Source: Nilaparvata lugens
Lineage: Eukaryota > Arthropoda > Insecta > Hemiptera > Delphacidae
Length of the DNA stretch: 64,000 bases
Direction of reading: 5' to 3'
Assembly: GCF_014356525.2 (NCBI RefSeq)
Contig: NC_052504.1
Coordinates: 59,755,637-59,819,636, forward strand
Shown here: positions 46,601 through 56,777 of the stretch, in pieces
Numbering within the stretch: the first letter of the stretch is position 1
How the letters are laid out: every line of letters starts with the position of its first letter
Position numbers and translations under genes: made by a program
The notes under the pieces: model-generated
Databases searched by the model: none
The model's input: the letters and a program-made list of their open reading frames with translations, nothing else
Told to the model about the DNA's origin: nothing

Positions 46601-47179
46601 AACTTTCTACCTAAAAATGATTATTAATGGAACCTTTTTTAGTGAATATTAAGTTTCTTCTACTTCTTCCTCCTTCCTTTCTCTCCTTCTAACGTCAATT
46701 GAAATCAAATTTCATCAATTATAATTGAAGAGTAGTACTTCATTAAGTTTGTGTCTCTTAAAAATATTAAACAATTAAAAAATGCTAAAATTGATCATAC
46801 TCTTCTGATGGTCCATTTGTGTCAACAATACTGTACATCTTTTTGGGGAACAAAATTAAGTATGGTTAGTAATACTGTGACAGTGATTCCCATCTGCTAT
46901 CATGAAGTTATTTCTCAATTCTAAGCTGAGGCTTCGTTTCAATCGTCATTTTCTGCACTCAAACTATTGGCATCATTAGATATAGCGCATTAGGAGACAC
47001 AAAAACTATTGAGTAACTAGTCACAGATGTCGCCATAGCCACTGTACATGCTGATCATACTGAACTAGACATTTCAGACTAATTATCAAGTCCAATGAAT
47101 ATTGTCGACTCAAAGTATTCAACTCGTCATCTCTCATTTGAACAGGAAATATCACATTTCTTGCAATTTCATACTTGAG
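46601..47179. other. spacer, no gene seen
   Basis: No frame or structured repeat recognised apart from a CTTCTACTTCTTCCTCCTTC pyrimidine run near 46657. Confidence 0.4.
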
Positions 47180-48425
47180 TCAGATGGCTTTGATTTCATC
47201 AAGATTAGACTCAACTCAATATAGGTCATCATAATCACATGACTATTTCAGTCAAATGGATACATGTGGTTTGAAATTAACAGTTTAGTGCAAGTCGAAG
47301 GTTGTCTCACTCAAAACTTGAAAAATGTTCATAATTTGTCTCATAATTTTGAATTAACATAATGGTATCATTAAATACTGTGACATGAGATTAATACTGT
47401 AGCTGAGTTCCAATGAGGTGATTAAACTCAAGAACTGTGAATCATTAGTGCAGTCACTTGAGTAGCAGTATGATTTCATCTTAAGCAGATCAAAATATGG
47501 AAACTCACCAGATGGAACTTCCTTCAATCTCCACTTTCAACATCTTGCATCTGCTTTCATCAATTAGCTCAACAATCATCATTCACATTATTTTCTGTAC
47601 ATGGTTTGAAAGTATGTCGAAGTTTGTCTCCTGAAACAAAAATGTCTTGTTTAATTTTGAAATTATAATAACCATTTTAAGAGGTGGTTAATACAGAATA
47701 GGACTGGTGCAGTCACTGAATAGGATGCCTCTGGAAGAACCCTCTAGCGCTCAATATTATCGCCTACTGGAAAAGAGATGTAGAAGACCGAAGAAAAGAT
47801 GGACGGAACATGTTATTCATAAACCTAATCCTGAAGTGAAGAAGGAGAAGAGTGAGATCTTTGATAGCCTATTTGGAAACTGTGAATCATTTTAGAGCAC
47901 AAAAAGTATGAGTACAGTATTCAGTATTGATGATTTCATGATTAGAATTCAGATATAAATTATTCAGAAGTACGGATTCAACTCACTTCAGATGGAACTT
48001 CTTCAACACCACATCTTCAACATCTTGCATTAATCTGCTTTCATCGACATTAGACTCAACAAAATCCTCATTCACATTTTTTCTGTACATGGTTTGAAAG
48101 TTTGATCGCGTAGTCTCCTAGAAAAACAAAAACAGAAAACAAAATGTTATTATTTAATCTTGAAATTTTAATAACCATTATTAAGAGTGAAATCTTCAAT
48201 AGCCTATTTTTAGAACTGTAATCTTAGTTAGGAGCACAAAAATATGAGAATGACATTTTTCACAACCTTTCAACAACTGTAATGGAAAACAATGATGAAA
48301 AATTATCTATCTACCTAGCTTCTTGAACAGGAACATTGAAATGAATGACTTTTATCCATAGCAGACTCAACCCCACATTTCCAGATCATCAAGTCTGTTA
48401 CCAAATCTTGGTTGTAATTAGTTAC
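47180..48425 (-). repeat. array of about four exon-like units with splice signals
   Basis: Similar segments occur at about 47180-47300, 47505-47640 and 47985-48120, with a more diverged one at 48306-48425. On the minus strand the best copy (about 48002-48118) has acceptor TTTTGTTTTTCTAG, an open frame ETTRSNFQTMYRKNVNEDFV continuing VDESRLMQDVEDVVLKKFHL, and donor GTGAGT. The 47505-47640 copy keeps acceptor TTTTTGTTTCAG and donor GTGAGT but has a stop. The fourth has acceptor CTTGTTTTTCCAG. Intron sequence between units is also shared (period about 480 bp). The protein is unknown. Confidence 0.5.
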
Positions 48426-50602
48426 CTGGAAAAACAAGAAACATAACTCTATTAACCTCCTGAGACCCAAGTGCCTGATACTAGTCACTACAGTATATAG
48501 TACTCGAGACCTGGAATTTTTGTGGATATTTAGGAATTAAGACCGAAGTGCCTAATAATAGTCACTTACAAAAACTAGCCTTGAGACCTGACAGTTTTTT
48601 TGGCGTATTTCTATGATTAAGAGGTATGAAGTGTCTACCCACATGTTACTTATGATGGAAAAAATATTCAAATTTTCCAATGCATTTTTTCGATGTTCTA
48701 ATACTAGGCACTTCGGTCTCATTTGATAGAGAAAGACTAGATTTTCTCAAGAATATTATTTATTAATCAAATGTTACTTTCTATTATTTCACATATTATT
48801 GATATCAACATGTTATTAATGTTACATGATTTACTTTGTGTGGTACTTCATAAAGCAATTTCTTTCATCAACAAGGCTAGATATACTTTACAATGAGTAC
48901 AATAAACTGTTGACTTTTTGTACATTTGGGAAAGCACATCTTTTTTGGTATTTTTTCGTTACATCTGGAAGATGGAGTGCACCTTGAGTCCTTTTTTCCA
49001 AGATGGATCGAGATTTCCTCCGATCTAAAAACTGTAACTCTTCTGCCAGTTGCTCTTCTCCGTCATCTTCTTCATTGTCACTCTGACTCTGGATACAGTT
49101 TTTTTCCTATCAAAAACTTCCCATACTCCAATTTGAAGGTTCGAAACTGTGGTATGTTCTTAGCTGGAGTACCCATTTCTTGTTTCACTTGTCTCATTTG
49201 GAGCCAAGCATTACTAATGCATAAATCAAAAAGGTGCATGATGAACCTGTGAGTCCACTTCTTAGTTCTGGCTCTGCAGGGGCAGTAGGATAGCATCCTG
49301 TCAGCTAAATCAACCCCTCCCATTTTCTGGTTATATGAGTGAATTACTCGGGGTTGGCTGATGCTTACATATTTTCTTTCTCTTTTTGACCACCTCTCCA
49401 CCGTACACAATGGTTCTACTGACTCATTTGTAGATAGCATAGCGACTGGATTGTTATCTAACCATTTTGCTATTCCTACACGTCCATCCGGTCTCACAGA
49501 AACGACTGAGGATCCCCTGCTCTCACTTTTCTTGAATGCTTTGTCATCGGGAACATTAGCTTCTGGAGGAATCCTACTTTTCATTAATGTTCCACTGCAA
49601 CGAATTCCACGTTTCAAAAGTTCATCTGCTAGTCTTATAGTAGTAAAGTACCTATCAATATACAGTACATGTCCAGGAACTAAGGTTTGAGATAATGCAA
49701 GCACAGCACATTCACATTGCCAGAAATCTTTGGTGAGATCTTTATGGAAAGTATTTCCTCCTTGATAAACTATGAAATCACATATGATTCCATTTGGGTT
49801 TGCTAGCACGAAAATCTTAATTCCGAGAGGATTCGGCTTATTTGGAATGTATTGTTTGAGATTGCATGTACCAGTAAATGGAACCATCATTTCATCAACG
49901 CAAAGTTCCTGATTTTTATTTTGTTTCTGACAACCTTGCAAAACTCTATCAATAAGAGGTCTCAACTTCCACAGCCTATCATTTGTTCTTTGTTCTTTAG
50001 AAATATCATCATCATATACGATTTTAATGTTGCTTCTTAGTTGAAAAAATCTATCTCTCACCATTGCATCTGCTATAACAGAAACTCGCCATTGCTTTTC
50101 CCAAAACGATTTTTGGCATCTGTATTGTCGCCATAACAAAATTAATTCCTAGCCAAGTTTTGAATTCTCTTAAGGTTAAATTCAAAAGTGTTCCTTTTCG
50201 TTGTAAGAAACTTTGGTTACTTTTTTCCACAATAGTCGATAAAAACTCATCACCAAAATATTGAGAGACATATTGTCCATAATCCCCATCATTACAGTTC
50301 TGTACAATGTAAGCAGGTTGGTGTAGGCTGATAGTTTCAGGAGAAAATTTACCTGATGTCCATTGAAATTTACCGTTTTTCCTTTTTCAACTTTTTGTTC
50401 TTTGACATACCAGGCTGCTCTTCTGTACTGCTCGTGCTCTTCCTTTTTTGCTTCTTAAATGCCTGCAACAATTACAAAGAGCATAAGTTTTCTAAATCTG
50501 TTCCTTGTCCAACTTATGTGTTAGTTTGTTAAATTATGTGCTACAGTTCATTTGTAAGCATACATATTTTTTTAAATGAAATGTTAACAAAAGAACAAGA
50601 TA

Positions 50603-51018
50603 ATTATTATTAAACGAAAATCCAATTAAATGCTGTAATTCACCCCGAAGACTTCTGCTACTGCAAATATTAACAACAGGTAAACGCTAGATGGAATTCG
50701 ATGAGCGCTACTATTCAAAAATTATTTGTCAGCCCGGAATCGAACCCAGTACCTCCTAATCTCCGGTCAGGTATGCTTACCCTTACACCAAACTGACATC
50801 TCTGGATAGCAGCGCTCACTTTATTCGAAGCCATAGCAGCCAGCCATCTACAGATGGAAATTACTGAGATATTGCAATTATTCAATTTGCAAAAATATAT
50901 TTGCAGTAGCAGAAGTCTTCGGGATGAATTACAGCATTTATTTGGATTTTCGTTTAATAATAATTATTAATTCATTAGCATTGAATAATTGCAATATCTC
51001 AGTAATTTCCATCTGTGG
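50603..51018. mobile_element. nested MITE complex with long inverted repeats
   Basis: About 72 bp at 50603-50674 (ATAATTATTATTAAACGAAA...) matches in inverted orientation the segment ending at about 50974, including GCAGTAGCAGAAGTCTTCGG. A second inverted pair, CAGATGGAAATTACTGAGAT (about 50852) and its complement ending near 51018, overlaps the right side. The core holds a tRNA-like sequence (50728-50797). It lies between two exons of the piggyBac transposase, so it inserted into that element's intron. Confidence 0.8.
50728..50797 (-). tRNA. tRNA-like sequence (pseudo-tRNA or SINE core)
   Basis: Read on the minus strand, the 70-nt segment starts GTCAGTTTGGTGTAAGGGTA and ends GGGTTCGATTCCGGGCTGAC. 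It has a good B box (GGTTCGATTCC), a D-arm-like A box, an anticodon-type stem CCTGA/TTAGG with 7-nt loop CCGGAGA, and acceptor ends GTCAG/CTGAC. It is about two bases short and lacks U33, so a tRNA-derived SINE is more likely than a working tRNA. If read as a tRNA the anticodon would be GGA. Confidence 0.5.
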
Positions 51019-51545
51019 AAAAGAACAAGACGCATTTATGTTATGATTGCATGGAGAAGCTCCAGTCTGAACAATTTAAAATAGTGAGAATGACAATAAT
51101 ATTCGTAGTACCAATAGTAACTGTACCTCTTCTGACTCTGGAACATAATCGGGGTCAATATCCGTATTGTCACTCCAATTTCCATCGATTTCTCTGGAAA
51201 CTTGGTTAGCAAAATGCTCTTTTTCATCGTCGTCATCTATTTCTTCAAGATCTGATTGATCAAGCTCTTGCAGGATACAACTCAGTTTTCTTGGTGTCAC
51301 TGAAAAAATCATAACAAATAAAAATTAGTGAACATAATATTTATAGTACCTACATTTGTGTCCTGCAAAACTCGGACTCTGATAACCTAAACCAGATAAC
51401 CTGGACTTTTCAGTAACCTGGTCACTATTTAGTCCGGGTTTGAGGGACTCTACTGTAATTGAGTCCGAAGTGTTTAGTATTAGGCACTATTAAAAACAAG
51501 AGTTATGGCACTGAGTCCGAAGTGCCTAATACTAGGTACTCAATT

Positions 51546-52520
51546 TTTACACTAATCTCTACATTTTATTTTCTATTATAAAGTGTTTAAAATCAATACA
51601 ATCCAAGCTCTAACATCAGTAGACAATATATAACCAAATAATTTATCATTTGAATAGTTTTAAATGTACTTACAATTCAATATTGGCTAAGAAGCTTCCC
51701 TGTCACCTGACGCCATGATGTCAACGTGGCTGTGTCTCCTATTGAAAGTGCTCTAGTGGCGATGGAGCAAACTAGAACGGTAAAGTAGATGGCCAGCTAC
51801 AGTGACTAGATAAAGACAGTGTGGCCATTGGAAATATTTTTTCCCGCCGCCGCCATGAAGATTCCATCTGTTTGAATCTTATACAGGATCTTATATGAGA
51901 CTTCAAGTAAAATCGCTCATTCATATTTAATAAAGCATTCCTTCTTGAATACAAACTCAGTTACAATGTCCACTAAGCATTTTATAATTTTAAAAATTGT
52001 ATTCTGGGCCTTGGAACAGTAAATGGAGGATAAAATAACCTTGATGAAAGGATGCCTCCCGTAACCTGATAGGTTCCCACACAATAGGTAAACTTACTGA
52101 CAAATTACTTTTCCTGATTAGAAAAAGCAGATATAGGTGAACCCCGCTCAAGTTGATGAGAATTAGATAATATAATTTTCATAATTATTGAACATAATAA
52201 ATATTGAAATTGCTAGGTACTTATCTATATTTTCATCAACAATTTTTGTTAAGTTAAACCTACCTCAATAATCTCAAAAATTCAAGTTATCACTCAACTT
52301 TTTAATTAGTCATGTCATTTTTATATCTGACTTTCATAAGAAGTTAACATGTTTTTCATAGAAAAACTGATATAACTTAATTCCCATGACAAGACAGGAC
52401 AAAATTATAGTTGAAGCCAAAAAGACTGAGGAAAATAGAATCATGCTCTCAAAATCCTATGGTCCATATTTTTATATTGTAATAGTACGATGTCATGTGA
52501 AATGAAATAGGTATTATTAT
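51546..52520. other. spacer with a possible minus-strand 5' exon
   Basis: On the minus strand ATGGCGTCAGGTGACAGGGA (about 51713 downwards) is followed by a GTAAGTACAT donor at about 51674. It could be the first exon of the piggyBac transposase, but it hits a stop after nine codons. A CGCCGCCGCCATG run near 51844 is the only GC-rich spot. Nothing else recognised. Confidence 0.3.
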
Positions 52521-52698
52521 AGGGGTGTACACGATGCATATTTATATGCTATTCTGCTAGTTGGTGGAATTTGTACCATGAATAAGGTAATCAGCTGGCT
52601 GCTGTCCATTATCATCTTGCATTTCCTGATGCGACGGGGAATTTAAATAAAATTGCCAGGATAGCAGAATAGCATATTTATGCACCGTGAACACCCCT
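52521..52698. mobile_element. 178-bp MITE, hAT-like ends
   Basis: AGGGGTGTACACGATGCATA at 52521 is matched by the reverse complement of TTTATGCACCGTGAACACCCCT ending at 52698. The inverted similarity continues through TATGCTATTCTGCTA, giving arms of about 40 bp. An AGGGGTG start resembles hAT-type termini. No coding capacity. Confidence 0.7.
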
Positions 52699-52758
52699 AA
52701 TGTTTTCTTTCTTTTTATATTAGGCAGATGATTATGCAATAGAATTGTAACAGTCTTA

Positions 52759-53054
52759 AGCCGCGTTTACCTATGTAACTTTGTTATACAACTTTTGATT
52801 GAAAAATGAGTTTATGAATAAGCTCTCATAATATTATCAGCTGATGATTCTACTCCCCCCTCACCTATTTCACCGAATTCTGTAACTATTACAGGTTACC
52901 CACTTCATGTGGGAAAGGAAAAATTTGTTATATAACATCATTTTTATACATTTAACCTTCTTGTTCCAATATTATAAAACACGAATTTGTAACATTTCTA
53001 TTGAACTTGATATATCAAAGTTTTATAACAAAGTTACATAGTGTAAACGCAGCT
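52759..53054. mobile_element. 296-bp MITE, PIF/Harbinger-like
   Basis: AGCCGCGTTTACCTATGTAA at 52759 and the reverse complement of TTACATAGTGTAAACGCAGCT ending 53054 form inverted repeats of about 36 bp (continuing CTTTGTTATA). TTA flanks both sides (52756-52758 and 53055-53057), fitting the 3-bp TWA target duplication of PIF/Harbinger elements. Confidence 0.75.
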
Positions 53055-53509
53055 TTACAGTCTAATAATATTTATAACAACATGTCAACCTTCTTTATGT
53101 GTATGGGTGAACATTTGAGCATAAATTAGAATACAAAGAACATAATATTATACATTTTTATTGATGTACTGTAATTCAACAAGAATTAATTATTTAGTAT
53201 TAATTATCAAGAATGAACTCATCAGAAAGGAGAACTACAATAAAACTGTACAGTAAGTTATGGTTGCATTGCTTGCCAAAAACATATTTGCTAAAAAGAA
53301 TAGTGATGGAAGGAGTTGATTCTTTGCCACTTTATATCTATGAGTTGCCACTTTTTAGTTCTATGAGTTGATATAATTTATTACATGACTATTCATCATA
53401 ACTATCAGATCATATTATATTCATCATGACTATTATATTCGAAACAATTATTATGACAATAAGAAACTGCCAACAAATTCATAGACGACCTAATCTTATC
53501 TATCTATCT

Positions 53510-54000
53510 ATACATCATGACTATTTTATAAATATAAATAAATTGAACTGCCTAATTAATTTAAGGTTATGCATATAGTATGTATCAATCTATTCATAAT
53601 TTACTATCTATCTACTTACCTACATAAATATATATTTCACCTATCTATCAATCTAATCATCATGACTATTATCAATTTTAATAGAATTAGCTATCTCAAG
53701 GAAATGCATATTATAATAATTGTCAATCTACTATCTATCTATTCATTCTCATACCCTACATAATTATATTATAACCTAGATATCTATCTATCTATCTATC
53801 TATCTAATCATCATGACTATTGTTAATTTAAATAAAATTAGCTACCGTATCTTAAGGAAATGCGTATAGTTGTCAATCTATTCATCTAACTATCTATCTA
53901 TTTATACAGATTCACAGTATTCAATAAAACATAGCTACAATTATACAAGTATCGATCTGTTCATCCTGACCATTATTGATTTTAAAACAGAACCGGCAAT
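53510..54000. repeat. degenerate 147-150 bp tandem repeat with (ATCT)n
   Basis: A CATCATGACTATT word (CATCCTGACCATT in the last unit) followed by an AATTTAAATA/AAATTAGCTA segment and a TCAATCTAnTnATCTA stretch recurs at about 53514, 53661, 53810 and 53963. A pure ATCT run sits at 53779-53808. No gene. Confidence 0.6.
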
Positions 54001-54036
54001 TTAATTTACTAATCAATGAATCAATCAACTAACTGT

Positions 54037-56548
54037 CTAAATCGAATGCATAGCTACCGATTTACTGCTGTTAGTTTTATTCAAGTTTGTGAATCTCATT
54101 TTACTGGAAATTTTAAATCTGAATACACTGAATCTCATCACTATCTGATGCTTGATGTTGTGGCAGTCAATAATGTGAGTCCCATCAACCATCTCCATCT
54201 TCCTACGAAAAAACTCTTTCAAGTCCATATCGCAATCCTTTGCAACACACCAATATTTCAAGAAAATGTTCTCTAATTTTCGAAAAAAAATCAAAAGTTA
54301 TGTTGTTGCAGAAGAAGAGGCACTTTTCTCGGAAGCACTTTATGCGAGTGAAACCTGCATACTCCAGTGACTCATTGTAAGTTTTTGTGCCAACACTTCC
54401 AACACATACCTCACATGTTTTTCCATTTTTAACTATGCTGGACATGATGTACCCACAAACGTTATACAGTGCACTGAGATCACTGTAGCTCATTATTGGA
54501 GGTTCGTACGTCGTTTCAATGTCGGTGAAAGTTTCTTCAGTCGGTACACATTTTGTTTTTTTTCTAAGACGTTCAAGAAGCCACTAAGCATCTCCCTATC
54601 ATCCTCTTCGTAGCTTGTCTTAGACACATCACTCAGGAATTGAGAAACACTGATCAGTCTTAGAATGTTTTTGAATTGAGCCGCGTTTGGAATCACTTGT
54701 TTGATGCGCACACTGCTGAACAAATTCTCCAAACAATCTTGAGTGAAGCGAGCTGTCAGAAGGAACTTGTAGTGGTCTTCACTCAGTAGTTCTTTTTGTA
54801 GGTCCAGGATTGACTTGGTTGAAATGTTGACCCCTGTTTTGATGGCTTCCAGTGCTTTTTTTCTCCTACTTCAATCCTAGTGAATAAGTCAATGAAGTTT
54901 CTTAGAAATTCAATCACCTCTTCGTAGATCTGAAGCTTCTCTTTGCTAAGTGCATTGACTGGGTGTCTTGAAGTCATCAATTTGAACCATCTTTCAACTT
55001 GATCAATGAACCAAGCTGTTGTTTTATATTCTGCTTTATTGCATTGAGCAGCTAAAAATTTCAATCCACTACTCACATCATGACTCACAACATGAGTAGA
55101 TGTTGACACTCTCATTGTTCGAAAGTGAGTTGGAGTGAGATCCTCTTGACTTAATTTCGGTGCCAACTTGAACTCCATCTTTTCCTGATAATTAATCAAA
55201 TCTTGAATGTGTTGAGCCTCCACCCAACAACTGCTCAAGTTATTTTTCTCAACAATGTCTTCAGGAACACGAATAATTTTGTTGTTCACTAGCATACTCT
55301 TAATGTTTTTAAAAAGATGAGGAACATCTGCCATGATAAGTATACTTCTGGTTGCATCCAGTGGATGAATTATTGAATTTTTTGTTTGGCAATGACGACC
55401 AGCCATTACTCCCCATCTTTTCCACAAACCTTTGTTGGCTGCCCCCATATCCGATGTGATGCAGATCACTTTCAGTCCCACAGCTTCTGCTTTTTCAATG
55501 ATTTCGAAAATAATTTTCTTGTAGATTGAGGCATCAATATTGTCTCCTGTGAAGTGATAAGCAACGGTTTGCTTCCATCGTGACGTGATGCCTCCTAGCA
55601 TCACAACAAAGGCGTGAGAAGCAATTCCTGTGTGCTCAGGCAACGTTACATTCCCAAAATATTTCTTCAGTTTTGTGTCATATGTACTTGCAGGAGTGAT
55701 AGCCATCTCATCGCATAATATAACACAGTCTCTTTCCTGGGAGGAGGAGAATGTACTTATTTTTATTTGGAGAAACTCAAAACCTCGTTGAGTACTCCAC
55801 TATCAAAGTGGAGGTTTTCAAGCCGTCTTCTCAATGTCCTCAGTGATGGTAGAGGCATACCCTGTTTCAAAAGCTCTCTGTATCCATTATTTCCACACGC
55901 AAATTTCAATTTTAAAGCATTTGAAACTGTTTCAGTACTCCATTTCAAATTCCTAGTGGATGAGCGCTGCAATGCTTGAATCTGGTCTGGGTTGAATACT
56001 TTGTTATATTTGTTTTCATTAATTACCTCACTTCTCTTCAATTTCAATTTTAGTTGCCTCAACTGCTTCTTATACTTTTGGTTCTTTAGGAATAATTTTT
56101 TGTTTTGTTGTTCTAGGAGGGATGAAGTAGATTCCATTGTGTGTTGGTCAAGCAATATGTTTGATTTCTTGGATGTTCCAGTAGCAGGATTGAACATTGT
56201 GGGTTGAGCAGAAGCTGATGTTGATGGCAGTGTTGATGCAGCGGTGTAGTTCATTGATGTAGTTTCACGTACCTTAGGAGGTTTTCTGGGTTCGTTTTTT
56301 GAAGAAAAAGAGAAGATCGTTGGATAAGCATTCGGCTTCAGCTTTTTGGTTCCATCTTCCCTCGTTTTCTCCCACATGGATTGCTCGAAATGTAGTTCAC
56401 AGAGCACTGATGTGTCACTGGGTGTCCATCCTTTCCTCTTCACCTTGGCTGCCCATACCTTTCTTCTTGCTGGATCCTTGGGATACTTCTTCATTACATA
56501 CACCTTCTCCGATCTAGTTGTGCACCCAAATGCTGAGCATCCAACCAT
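54037..56548 (-). pseudogene. P-element/THAP9-type transposase, near complete, frameshifted
   Basis: Minus strand, starting at ATG 56548 right after a GTTTCAG acceptor. A THAP zinc finger covers residues 1-80: C4-x4-C9, W32, C50-x2-H53 and a K-P-N-A-Y-P-T segment. A Lys/Leu coiled coil (about 140-185) precedes a helix-turn-helix-like region ending near 55763. After a frameshift follow CVILCDEMAIT (catalytic Asp), a GTP-binding-insert region, CITSDMGAANKGLW (second catalytic Asp), ADVPHLFKNIK and, again shifted, QDCLENLFSSVR, VCGYIMSSIV with CEVC, and a basic C-terminus ending at 54037. Order and length match P-element transposases. Three or four frameshifts disable it. Plus-strand frames over this interval are antisense shadows. 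Confidence 0.9.
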
Positions 56549-56636
56549 CTGAAACATTGTATAAAAAAATAACAACATCAGAATCCAATGCATTTCATTG
56601 CTTGTTAGACAGTTCATTCATTATTGTGATCAACTC

Positions 56637-56777
56637 AGTTCACATACTTGAGTTGCGGATGCGTTTCGAGCTATGTTGTTCATCCTTGACGCTTTAAGCT
56701 GAGACCGGTCTTAGCTCAAAGAGCCGAGGATGAGTCACATGAGCTCGAAACGCATCTGCGACTCAAGTAAGTGAACT
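56637..56777. repeat. 141-bp near-perfect palindrome
   Basis: The arms pair from AGTTCACATACTTGAGTTGC (56637) with GACTCAAGTAAGTGAACT (to 56777). They continue inward through GGATGCGTTTCGAGCT / AGCTCGAAACGCATC and TCATCCT / AGGATGA to a centre at AGACCGGTCT (about 56707). There is essentially no loop. It lies just upstream (5') of the P-type transposase. Confidence 0.8.

Larger units (their letters stand above)
48848..51303 (-). pseudogene. piggyBac-like transposase, intron-containing, frameshifted
   Basis: On the minus strand an acidic N-terminal exon follows TTTTTTCAG (LSCILQELDQSDLEEIDDDD, to donor GAG|GTACAG near 51147). After an intron the exon starting at about 50464 reads AFKKQKRKSTSSTEEQ and then YGQYVSQYFGDEF and LLNLTLREFKTWLGINF. 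After another shift the main frame (49078-50139) carries the catalytic aspartates: D82 in CVDEMMVPFTG, D162 in LYIDRYFTT, D277 and D280 in MGGVDLAD. Their spacing is close to canonical piggyBac. A further frameshift at PESE leads to a decayed cysteine-rich C-terminus (YCTHCKVYL) ending near 48848. All domains are present, but at least three frameshifts make it inactive. DDD-type cut-and-paste at TTAA is family knowledge. Confidence 0.88.
48452..51545 (-). mobile_element. piggyBac-like DNA transposon
   Basis: The left end is TTAA (48452-48455) followed by CCTCCTGAGACCCAAGTGCC, the expected TTAA target plus a CC-starting terminal repeat. A GAGnCCGAAGTGCCTAATA-type subterminal word recurs at about 48463, 48541 and inverted at 48709 on the left. 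On the right it recurs at 51466 and 51513, flanking the transposase. The right TTAA end was not found, so the right coordinate is a minimum. It carries a frameshifted transposase and a nested MITE complex. Confidence 0.65.

Noticed and set aside
47707..47895. 62-codon plus-strand frame with an R-R-P-K-K-R-W word
   Set aside because: Recalls a LINE C-terminus but is too short, and it overlaps the exon-like repeat units on the other strand.
49361..49690. 109-codon plus-strand frame
   Set aside because: Antisense to the piggyBac transposase, which carries the recognisable motifs.
50728..50797. Functional tRNA gene
   Set aside because: Acceptor/T-arm is about two bases short, U33 is missing and it sits inside an inverted-repeat element; reported instead as tRNA-like.
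54016..56552. Several plus-strand frames of 68-86 codons
   Set aside because: Antisense shadows of the P-type transposase.
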